Shown piece after piece: positions 1 through 9,578 of a stretch of 64,000 bases of DNA. A program made the position numbers and the translations under genes. Source of the stretch: Leucogyrophana mollusca (Eukaryota > Basidiomycota > Agaricomycetes > Boletales). The notes below the pieces were generated by a model. That model was not told where the DNA came from, searched no databases, and saw only the letters and a list, made by a program, of their open reading frames with translations. Numbering within the stretch: position 1 is the stretch's first letter; the number at the start of each line of letters is the position of its first letter. The stretch lies in NCBI GenBank assembly GCA_021014945.1, contig MU266341.1, positions 124,001 through 188,000 on the forward strand, given 5' to 3'.

Positions 1-54
1 AGTACGTGTTCTCACTCGCCAGCTGGGCTCTATTTTTGACTTGTGTCGTGTTAG

Positions 55-1207
55 AAACCTAGAGAAGCAAGTGGAGTCCGGTAATATGAAGCTCGCTGAT
101 GAGAAAAGGGCTCTTCAAGAAATTAGCCAGGCGAGGCGGATACGCAGGACGGTCGAACACTTCCAGGCAGACCAGGATAGCATTGAAGCAGATCGCCGCA
201 CTGCCGATGAGCTCCGGCAACAACTCGATGACCCGGAGTCCAAGGCAATATCTGATCGCTACGAAGCTATCAAGGTCGAGCTCGATGAAATTAAGAAGGA
301 AGCCGATGAGGCCTATGCCGGCCGCAGTAAGCTCTTCGAGGAGCGCGACGGTCTTCAGGCTCAGATAAACGCTTTGTTTAACGAAAAGCGGGAGTCGGCC
401 CAGCGGTTCCGCGAGGCAAACGATCGGTATTGGACGAAAGTTAACGAAGACCGTGCTCGCCGGGCTGAGCGGGCTCGTGTGCAACGTGCAGCCGAGGAGA
501 ACCAGAAAAAGCTGGACATTGCGGAGCGATTGCGCGAGGAAGCATCCGTGCCGGCATTCCAAGCGCAAATCGAGGATTGTCAAACCCTCATCGACTCGTT
601 GTCTGGCAAGCCCAGCGGAACACTCTCCTCGGCTTCGTTGCCGGCCCGAACAGACGTCGCTGGTGTACCTAAGCTGGAGCCTAGGAAGGTAGAGGAGGCG
701 GGAGATGGTCTTGTTGCGCGCAAGAAGAAAGGAGAGGAAGAGGAGTCGTACTTTGTTGGAAAGAGCAAGAAGGGGAAGAAGGGCAGCGCCAAACCATCAC
801 CCTCCGAAACACCTGCCAACGCTCAGCTCAACGTTCCACTCGCCACCCTTTCCGCCCTTCTCTCACTCTCAATACCTCCCCCAACATCCACTGCTGACGT
901 TGCTCGGGTCATTGAAGATCTCAAAACAAAGAAAACGTGGTTTGAAGCGAACCAGGCTCGGGTCACTGCAGAAAACATGGCCAAGGCCGAAGCCGATATA
1001 ACACGTCTCACCAACGGGGTAAAAACGGAGGGCAAAGGGGAGGCTGGCTCTGAAGTTGCTGAATTGACGCCGCCTAACGGTGGCGGAGAGCAACCTCCCG
1101 AACCGGCGCCCACCCCGGCGGACAAGGGACTGCCTGACACTGCCGTTCCTAGTGAAGAGGTGCAGGAGACGCTAGAGAATGTTAGGGAAGAGGTGGATGA
1201 AGAGTGA
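55..1207 (+). CDS. bfr1: Bfr1-like nuclear segregation / mRNP protein (5' partial)
   Basis: The 3' part of a Bfr1-family gene; its start lies before the window. Bases 2-54 look like an intron (GTACGT donor, TTAG acceptor), so the visible exon starts at 55 in phase 2. The protein is a long, highly charged coiled coil: ALQEISQARRIRR and EADEAYAGRSKLFEERD-type segments over the first 170 residues are typical of Bfr1, followed by a Lys/Glu/Ser-rich linker and a disordered acidic tail ending in REEVDEE. In yeast Bfr1 associates with polysomal mRNPs and the ER and was found by brefeldin A resistance and chromosome segregation phenotypes. The family call rests on the coiled-coil pattern; the function is from family knowledge. 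The stop codon is TGA at 1205-1207. Confidence 0.75.
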
Positions 1208-1538
1208 CCACGAGGGAGTTGGTGCATACCCAGGGACTCATCTTTATAGCATCTCATATATTACCAGATCGGTGCCTACCTATAACTGCAAACTATTTGT
1301 TTGTCCGAAAGGCAAGAGAGGAAAGTATTATTCGACTGAGCAGATCAAGAGCTGTACAATATGAGGACGGACTGGAGAGCAAGGAAACTAAAAAGCGATG
1401 GTCAATACAAATCGGCACAAGGAATGAATAAATGACAGAAGAGGGAGAGGTCGACATATACTGTTTTGCAAAAGGTTTACTATTCATCTCCACATCCCAA
1501 ATAACCCAATGGTATATTTTTCACCTAGTCAATTTCCA
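1208..1538. other. Convergent intergenic region
   Basis: This stretch lies between two converging genes and would hold both 3' UTRs. I see AT-rich patches but no gene, RNA or repeat that I can support. Confidence 0.5.
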
Positions 1539-4472
1539 TCAAGACACGGCTTCTGCCTTGACAGATTCGTTGTCGGATTCGCCGGGTCCGGACGGGCGGG
1601 ATGGATTCAGTCCCAAGTCTTGTGAAGTAAACGACGTCACATCGAAGGTGTTGGCGGCACCATAATCAGAGAAGTGATGAACTGGGGGAATGGAGTCTTC
1701 TGGTGGGACGGACGAGTCCATGTAATTTAGCCCTCCAAAAGCGTCTGGATTGAAAGCGGAGGCTGATGCGTCCAGCGCTCCAACCGGAAAAGGATCATGC
1801 TGCAAACTTGCGAGCATGCTCGACGTTGTTGGAGTGTGACTCATGGCATGCTGAGGTGGCCGAACTTCCATGGCGTTGAAGCTCTCCTGCCCAGCCATAG
1901 GGGACAAGGTGAAGAACTGTTGCTGCATCACCGGTTCTACGGACGCTGCGACGGAGTTCGTGGACAGCGCTACGCTCCTCAGCACGTTCACGGCAATCCA
2001 GTCACTGTGGCTCGTCAGTACAGTACTAGGGATGCAACGACTGCTCACTTACTCCAAGAATAATTTCATGATCTGGAAGGCACCGAATGCTGGGTCGCTT
2101 CGAATTGTCTGTATAGGCGAAACCAGTGAGATGAGGATATGCTTCAAGGGGAACGGCTCCTTACCAGATCCCTCATGACCTGGCTGGTCACATATCCCCA
2201 CCTTATCAGGACGCTTCGCGAACTCATCGTGCCCCTCTCGTCTCCGCTGCCCACCCGCTGCCCCATGAGCCTTTCACAACACTTGTCGGCCCATGCCATC
2301 ACTTCCCTCACCGGCTCGCTGCTCTTGGCTAGGCTATCCATCATTGCGACGAACTCGACCTCTAAGAGCTGGACTAAATCCTCGTGGCGACAATTACACA
2401 CCAGCGCGGACTGGTTCCGGACAGACTCGAAGTCGACTTTTTGCCACGAGCGGCGCATTTCAGACAGCTGCTTCTGGTTCGTGAGGACAGTGTTGAGAGC
2501 CTGGGTAACCTGGTAGATATCCAGGAACCGTACTGCAAAAGAGGAGCCGGTAAGTCAAAGATAGTAAGGGCTGTAGGTTTCCTCATACGTACACACAAGG
2601 TGTCCGAAGCGTGCGCCAAGCTCGACCTTGGGTTCAACGAAGGTATTGCCATACCCATCCAGAGCAAAGAGTAATATCTTCTCCATCTTGCTCGCGAGTT
2701 GTCGTAGGCTTCCTAGGGAAGCCGTTGGGATAGGTGAGAGCATTTGTGACCGAAGGAACTCGAGAATTTCCTGGAATATGGATCAATGAGAATGGCAACC
2801 TTCAAAACAACACAGGCAAACTCACATCATAGAGAATGGCATCAGCCTTGGCCATCAATCCTGCGATTGCGGGAGCATGCACAACTTCGCGGTGGTTTCC
2901 CGTTAAGCTCGACCAGAAACCCCGCAAATGCATCTCGAACTGATCGAATCGGAAAGCGCGCGCACTTTCAAGTACGGAATCTAAATGATCCTGAAACCAG
3001 CCCCACACCTCCCGAGCCGCGATACTGTGAGGAGATGCCGAGTTGGATCCGATGGCTTCCTCGATTGACGGGAAATGGGGCATGTGGCGGACCGATATGT
3101 GTTGCTGGGAACCCCCGAAGGCAACGGGCCCACCTGCGCCTGAAGGCAGCGATAAGCTGGGCTGAGCAGCGAGACCAGACTCCGGCTGACTTGCGTGGCG
3201 GCGAATGGACGCATGACTTGGGTACGAGTTACTCCTTGCGGCGACAGCCTGTGCTTGAGATAGTAAGCTGCCAGCAGTAGGGGTCTTGTCACTGATGTCT
3301 TCATATGATAGGCTGGCCTTTAGATCACCCGTGAGCGTAAGAGAGTTTCGCTTTGATGCGCTGGAGCCCTCGGAATCTTCGTCATCATCTTCATCTGACC
3401 GCTCTTCGCCTTTGTTCTCCGATGATTCCTGTGCAGCGCGCGCCGCGTTGATAGATTGCTGTCCAGCATTGTTGTTTGATTTGCGGATATAGTCTTGAAG
3501 CCACTCGGCTTCGGCCGAAGTAGCGGGACGGATGCCGCAATCTAAAAGAGCGCTAATCAGACTTCTCCCATCATCATCAGACGAAGCAGTGCACGCACAA
3601 TGATATTTACTGTTTCCGCGAACGCCCAGGCGTCGTGTTTTGATCGTTGGGAAACAAAGCCTGATAGCCTTGCCCAATGTCGCCGTGTTGATGTGCGGAA
3701 TCCCGTACTGGTCGCAGACCCGCCGATATGAAAAGTAAAGACCCTGACGAGGTACATTGCCGTCGGGATAAGGGGCATAGTTGGCAGTCAACCTGCGAGA
3801 CGGCGATGAGACGAAGCCATGGGAAAAAGACGGGCAGACTCACCATGCCTGTACAAAGATCTGCTTGGCTCTATCAGATGCACTCGTGGTCGTCGCCACT
3901 CGCACATTAGCTGCCAGTTTTTCCAGTGCGTGATCAGGACTGAGAGACAGTCTGCCGAAAGCGCCAGCGGGATGGATGGTATCTTGATTAGAGGGCAAGG
4001 TTTGACCAGGCCCGTACATAGTAGGATAATCGGAAGGACTGAGAAACATGGAAATGTCTTCCGTTTCGCTGGAGGAAGAATGGACACTCTCGGTATCACG
4101 AGGGTACGGAGAAGCAGCAGCACGGGCCCTGAGATGGCTTTGACGGATATGGCCTTTAAGCGCAGGATTACTAATGTTATGGTTGGGAGGCGAATGACCT
4201 GGAGAAGACATGTCTGGGGGAGGAAGAGAGAAGCCAGACGGGTGGCGAAGCTGATCGGCTGTCATATTGTACGAGAGACGGTATGGATCGTCTGCTGCGG
4301 CGGACATTCCGGAAGGTATACGGGGGATGCCACCCTGGGAAGATTGCGGACGAGAATTAGGAGAATGAGTAGAGGACGAAGACACGGAATTGGAGCGAGA
4401 GTGAGGGTGGCTAAGGGGGAGAAAGTCGAAAGGGATGCCTGAGGACATTGTCTGCATGTTGACAGCAGCCAT
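1539..4472 (-). CDS. RFX-family transcription factor
   Basis: A sequence-specific DNA-binding regulator of the RFX winged-helix family (relatives: S. pombe Sak1, yeast Rfx1). I start at ATG 4472; an in-frame ATG at 4601 would add 43 residues. Residues 1-210 are Ser/Pro-rich and disordered. An intron at 3793-3843 then leads into the RFX domain: W-L-T-A-N-Y, GLYFSYRRVCDQYGI, TLGKAIRLCFPTIKTRRLG and RGNSKYHC, a near-complete match to the wing-helix consensus. After an acidic serine stretch comes the RFX dimerisation/extended region (EVWGWFQDHLDSVLESARAF onward), spread over several exons. The last exon (1539-2048) is a Gln/Pro/Ser-rich tail. Family RFX proteins act in DNA-damage and cell-cycle repression or cAMP signalling; which applies here cannot be told. 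Inner exon borders between 2050 and 2800 are approximate. Confidence 0.9.
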
Positions 4473-4996
4473 CGGATGGAAGATCTGTGAGCGATTATCG
4501 TCGGGGTAAAGAAGAGGAGGCAGTAAGGAGGGTGGGATTGCTGGAGAGAGAGACACAGCAGGAAATAAGCGCGGACCAGCCGACGAAAAGAACGAACGCA
4601 AAGGCAGACGCGAGAAGAAGTGAAGCTGCAGAGAGAAGGCGATGCGACTAACTGCCCAGGCCGGCCAAGGACGTCTATGAAATAAAGCTCTGAGCTGGGT
4701 GCACTATCCCGTAGGCCGTCTTGAAATGAAAAAAGCTGAGATTATTGCGCTTTGCTCGCTGACTTGTAAGATGGACAGCAACAAGCCGTATTGCAGGAAC
4801 GCTGACGAGATCTCTCCAAGAAACTACAGCACAGTCGGTGGTCAAGGCAACGGTCCCGTTTTCGGAGGGAGAAGGGGGAAATGATTTGCTGAGATGGTAA
4901 AATACTTGTCCCATTTTTTGTTTATAGCCCTTTACCGCCACATCAGCGCCTCCTCCTCATCTTCCCACAACCCTTCCATCTATTACAATGTACCTA
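4473..4996. other. RFX 5' leader and ppn1 3' flank
   Basis: The region contains the upstream part of the RFX gene (the frame stays open to an alternative ATG at 4601) and the 3' flank of the endopolyphosphatase gene. Both genes are on the minus strand. No further gene or clear promoter element is seen. Confidence 0.4.
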
Positions 4997-7666
4997 TCAG
5001 CCTTCTTCACCTCCCATGTACATGTACTTCCGGAACCGCTTCCGCAGCTTCTTCTCCTCCTCATTCCCAAGTCGCTGCCCCAGCTCAATCCACGACGGGA
5101 TCGTCAGGTCTGCCATCCCGTACGGCGCGTACTTGGACTCCGTCACATCCCCACTACGAAGCGCCTTGGGCAGGTTTCTCAGTGGAATCGGCGGCGTCGC
5201 GGACATCGTTTTACCACCACCTCCATCTCGATCCTTCCAGGGATGCAGTGCTGAGATGGGAAATGTCAGGTACTCCAACTTGAACTTGGGCTTCCGTCTC
5301 TCGTTGTATTCGTCGAGTTTCGGAAGGTAATACTATACCGAACCCGGCCCTCGATCAGCCATGTATATCTCAGCACCTATTTGAATAACCTTTCGTACCT
5401 GCGCATAGCCCAACGGTGACCAAAGTTTGTTCCGTCTTGACGGTGCATCACGATCTGAGTGCCAGGGCTCCCCAAGCCTGCACCTCCAGCTGTCCCGATA
5501 TGGCTCCGTGCTACATTCAGATGCCTCTTTCCCAGGGTTCCCATGGCGACGGTCTCGTTTCCGTTCGCCCGCTATCTTTATATCCTCCTTGTCCGCATGT
5601 ACATTTTCGAACAGAGATGAGATCTCAGTGACGTTGTAGGCGAACACGCGGAAAGACGGCAGATACGGGTTCGGGACCACGGATGGATTCACATTCACGA
5701 CCGCATACTCGTCATAGTTGACCTTCTTCAGCGGCGCCGGGAGTTGTGAAAAGTCCGTTATGAGTGTCTCAAAAAGATTCGTGTTCTTGGTTATACTGGG
5801 TTTCACCGATTCGTCACCCGCCCCAATCAGGAGGTCATCAGCTTCGATGAAAAAGAACTGCGAACAAGCGTGGGCTTCGTCAGCGAAAGTGGAAAGCAAA
5901 AGGCACATTGTGGAGACATTTACATGATCCGCATTCTTGTGCTGTAGAATGTAGGGTACCGTCAACGTTATGCACCAAGCGATCTTAGACGGAGTCACGT
6001 ACACCAAACAAGTTCCCCAGGATGGTGTCTTGGAATCGTAAGCTCAGCTCAGTAAACCGGTAGTACTACACGGTAAAAATACTATGAGTGATTGCTGAAC
6101 ATTTAAAATACTACGCGGCACTCACGCATTCAGAAAAGTAGTTGTCGGCTGAGGGCGGAACATGACCTAAACATCACCCAAGCCGAGGGTCAGCGTCGCG
6201 GAGAACTACACGGCGCGAAACCCGTACCTGTCACCCACACCTATTAAATGGGGGAAGCCTCGGTTTCAGCGACACGCGTTGAACGCAAACATAGTACCCT
6301 TACGTGCATGTGTCTGGACCGGTACATGTCCAGTTGCTCCTCCAGCCAGTCAAACTCCAAGTTCCCTGGGTCATGAGGGTCCTTATATTGGCACCCTCCC
6401 ACCGCTGCCACAATACATTGAGTGACAGACAGGCACAGACGGCATTAGAACTTGCCTTTGTTAGAGTTAAAAAAATACATAGTGTTGAGGCTGATGACGG
6501 CAACTGCGTCTGGAATCACTTCCACGGAGAAGTATGCGCCTTGACGAAACGCGGGATATGACACGGAGGGTATAAATGGTTTCCATATTCTGGAATAACG
6601 GGTGAGCCAGGCATGCTCCAGGCGGCGAAATTACAATCGTACAGTGAAAATTCGTCGATGATCTCATTAGGACCTGTCGAGTCACAACGGTCGGACCGAG
6701 ACTAAAGTGTATAATAATACAATATTACGCACCTGCTGCTAGGATATTCTTGAAGGCACGAGCAATTATAATCAGGACGAGCCCATACATAATGCAGAAA
6801 GGGGGATCATACATGTGCTAGAGCGAGACGCAGTAATTAGAAACGCATGGAAACCCAGAGGCGGAGATAAAATCACTCACGCGAGATGTCGTTGTTTCCT
6901 GTAGACCGGGAAGGAGTACGGTCATCTTCGATCCTCGAGCGGCGCGTAGATTCGAATAGCTCACCTAAACTTGGCACTACTGGAATGCCCTTCCTGAGAA
7001 ATACTTCCTCCATTCTTCCGGCAATCACACGATTTAAATCATATATCTCATCTAGTGTTCGTGGTAGCTCCTCATCATTGTCGTGCCTGTGAATTGGCTA
7101 AGTGTCCGCCCATCGAAGGATCAGGTCACATACCTGGCATTATCCCCGGTCCCTGCGCCCACAACCGCGTCAGTATGAGTCCATGTGCAGAAGAAAGGCA
7201 TGTACATATCACAAAATCTATTTCGTCGCTCCAGTGTTCGTCCAAAAAATCGAACGTGAAGTTCGTCAAACTAAAGGGAGAATCGCACTCGCTGAGCGAT
7301 GCGTTCAAGATGATCAGCTCAGACCCAAGGAGTCGGTCCTAAAGGGATGAAGCCAACCTAAACGGAGTGCCGTAATATCCGGACCGTCGCTCGTCCTTGG
7401 GCTTCTTCCGGTGACATCCAGACGACTGCGACGCGCCGCTCTTGTAGTGCGGATCTGGGTGCATGTCGCTGATGTGTAGAAATCTGCCATGAAGCTGGTC
7501 CACTCCTAAGGCGGGATAAAAAAAAGTTTGACTCGTGTGCTTAGACGATCAGGTGAAAGCCGAACGTACCGGGCGATGGCGCCTTCAGCACGGCCTGAGG
7601 TGGGGCTGCAAGACCCCCCAAGGGCGCATACAAAGCAACCAGTGAACAGAGCAGCGACTTCCTCAT
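4997..7666 (-). CDS. ppn1: Endopolyphosphatase Ppn1 (17 exons)
   Basis: A vacuolar calcineurin-like phosphoesterase that cuts long polyphosphate chains. My exons, in transcript order: 7666-7570, 7505-7364, 7291-7206, 7152-7134, 7086-6965, 6898-6881, 6817-6813, 6748-6733, 6673-6643, 6589-6456, 6404-6304, 6240-6228, 6166-6126, 6065-6003, 5941-5924, 5857-5399, 5332-4997. They sum to 1701 bases: 566 residues plus stop. Residues 1-21 look like a signal peptide or signal anchor. Metal-site motifs are all restored: HISDMHPDPHY near 43-53, WTGDNARHDND at 109-119, GNND at 156-159, GHVPP at 262-266. The C-terminal part carries NPSVVPNPYLPSFRVFAYN and the typical YAPYGMADLTIPSWI. One intron (6455-6405) is GC-AG. 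Without the micro-exons the gene would look like broken fragments. Secondary calls (other metallophosphoesterases) are unlikely. Confidence 0.93.
6228..6898 (-). other. ppn1: Micro-exon cluster within ppn1
   Basis: Six exons here are 18 bases (6881-6898), 5 bases (6813-6817), 16 bases (6733-6748), 31 bases (6643-6673), and, after two normal exons, 13 bases (6228-6240). The 5-base exon CACAT is bounded by TAG and GTATGA; with its neighbours it spells GNND-I-S-P-H-N-I-L, matching the G-N-N-D-x-x-P-H-N-I motif of the family. The 16-base exon supplies N-I-L-A-A and the 13-base exon V-W-V-T. Intron lengths around them are 51-66 bases, normal for this locus. Confidence 0.85.
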
Positions 7667-8302
7667 CGTCTGGGCCAGGTAGTTGGGCCTCAGGCAACGA
7701 GAGCTGCTTGGGTATTAATACCCGTAGACGCAGTGCAGCAGGCGACGAAACGTTCGGAGGGGGGCACTCCACCGCACGCACGTTCGTCATCTGCCCACGA
7801 TTATGCATAATTATCGATATCAAAGCCATATTCTGCCCCCTTCCCGTGCGGAGTACGACATCACGAGCGTTCTCTCGGTACAGACTGCATGTACGTGTTG
7901 TATAATGAATGACGCTTCCTCTCCGGAGGATTCTGACTTGGGCCTCGAGGCGACCTGGGAAATCAGACTCGCTCCAAGGCACATCATCCGATAACAGCTC
8001 AGTGCCACCCACATAGGGCAGGGCAAATTTCGCGCACGTTCTTAGAATACCCCGACTGAGCGCTTGAGCCACACCCTTTTGGTGTTCTACGGTGTTCATC
8101 TTGATTTCATAGATGCCGTACAGGAGAATAATGTTATTATTATACTATTAGGGTGTAGTGTATAGGGTTGAAGGAAGAATATACTGTATGAAGTGCGTGG
8201 TAGTACAGATGCATTGACAAAGAGCTCGGCGGGATTCATGAACAGGCGATGAACAATAACTTTAAGGGGAGGGGGACTCGCGGACTGGAGATGATGGCGT
8301 GA
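7667..8302. other. Upstream region of ppn1
   Basis: The region lies between two minus-strand genes and should hold the ppn1 promoter. A 197-codon open frame crosses it on the minus strand, out of frame with the ppn1 start, but its product has no recognisable feature and I treat it as chance. Confidence 0.4.
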
Positions 8303-8898
8303 TCATGCCTTGATGGTGGGAGCGGTGTATTCCGCTCTGGGCGTAGATGAATCAAGAGAGCAGTGCCATCCGAGAAGAGTGGCGGCATTGTCATTCGTTG
8401 TCAGCACATCACGGATGGATTTCTCAGCAAGATGACATGTCTGTGCAAAGCTATTAGCTTTCAAACTAGGAATAGTGACGGGCTAATGACTTACCCTGCT
8501 GTAGCCACCACGTTCGAGGGTTGAACGAGACCTGGATATGGCATTGTGTATGGAATCATACGCGTAGCGCCGTCTGTGTGCCAAAAATACATTTGGATGA
8601 GTTAACAAAGCTATGAGGCAATTCAGCGCCAAAGGACGTACAATATGCTCTCCAGTTCATTTTTTGAGCGTGGCATGATGAAGAGATCAGAGCCCAGAAG
8701 GTAGCGACTGAATGCCTGGTACGATGCACAACCGGCTACAAGTGTTTCATTGAATGATGGATGCTCAGTGTCCCAGAAAAACCAGTTCTCGCTGGTGGCA
8801 GGCGTTAGCAATGGTAACATTCGAATAGCGAAACCAACATACGTGAGCTTGTGATGGGCCAAAGCCTCGGACGTGTGGGGTGCGAGAAAGCGATCCAT
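8303..8898 (-). CDS. Small uncharacterised protein, 140 aa
   Basis: I do not recognise this gene. Four exons fit: 8898-8843, 8791-8642, 8573-8495, 8440-8303. They sum to 423 bases (140 residues plus stop) and every intron has GT-AG ends; the first has a GCTAAC branch site and the last GCTAAT. An in-frame ATG at 8922 could add eight residues. The product has no signal peptide or membrane segment. Visible segments include ENWFFWDTEHPSFNETL, then YQAFSRYLLGSDLFIMPRS and a basic RSRSTLERGGYS. It may be a lineage-specific fungal protein. It diverges from the acetoacetyl-CoA synthetase gene and has a TATA-like box about 92 bases upstream. Confidence 0.6.
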
Positions 8899-8989
8899 TG
8901 ATGAAAAGGTTAAAGCTGACAACGGTTTCTAGAGAGCGAGAGAGGGGCAGATGGGAACGATGAAAGAGCGACGTGGGGTTGGACTTTGG

Positions 8990-8997
8990 TATATATA
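8990..8997 (-). promoter_or_regulatory. TATA box of the 140-aa gene
   Basis: The run TATATATA lies about 92 bases before the ATG at 8898 on the minus strand, a plausible core-promoter position in basidiomycetes. Confidence 0.45.
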
Positions 8998-9166
8998 CTG
9001 CCGTACAGTGGGGCGGTTACAGCAAAGATGGAGGCAGTTCGTGATAGCGCAGTAAAAACTGGAAGACAAAACGAACGTTGAAGACCCTTTAGCCAGGGGA
9101 TTTCCATTTGTGGCGGTGTACTTGACGACTTGGCACGTTCGTGTTGGGGCAAAACATCAGCTATCA

Positions 9167-9204
9167 GTCACGATGCTGTGACTTGATAGAGTGACTCCGG
9201 TCAC
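9167..9204. promoter_or_regulatory. Cluster of four GTGAC/GTCAC elements
   Basis: GTCAC at 9167-9171 and 9200-9204 and GTGAC at 9178-9182 and 9191-9195 fall within 38 bases, about 375 bases before the acetoacetyl-CoA synthetase ATG. Either pentamer is expected only about once in 512 bases by chance. A similar cluster, sharing the nonamer CGGTCACGC, sits in front of the lipase gene at 51516-51592. The factor is unknown. Confidence 0.35.
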
Positions 9205-9578
9205 GCCTCCGCTCTCATCTGAGCCGCGTCTGACTGGGTCTGACTTAGCAGCTTGCAAGATACACTGTTCTGAATGCCTCCAAGAGCTTCCCCCACTGTT
9301 GAAGTCGTCCGACGCTGTAAGTCAGCAGTTGTACAACCCCAAGATTTTGTCGATATGGTGCGAGTTTTTGCCAAGTTTTTTTCTTTTCTTTGAGAAGCCT
9401 GACTAATAATTCGCAAATGGTACCAGAGCGTCAGTTTTATTTGTGTGGCAAGATTAGATTAGATCAAGTCTCAGGTTGTGGCTGTCAATTCAATACCCCA
9501 AGTTCCGTGCGGGACGACTCGTGGTCGATCCCAGCCTGCAGTTGACATTCCTGAGTTTTCCTCACTGCGCTGGATGCT

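Noticed and set aside
823..1257. A 144-codon frame antisense to the Bfr1-like gene
   Set aside because: It mirrors the low-complexity Ser/Pro/Glu tail and has no support of its own.
5333..6007. First impression that ppn1 is a pseudogene made of fragments with stops between them
   Set aside because: Once micro-exons and one GC-AG intron are allowed, 17 exons join in frame to 566 codons with all catalytic motifs.
7506..8099. A 197-codon open frame on the minus strand upstream of and overlapping the ppn1 start
   Set aside because: It overlaps ppn1 exon 1 in another frame and shows no domain or splice logic; the ppn1 reading has full family support.
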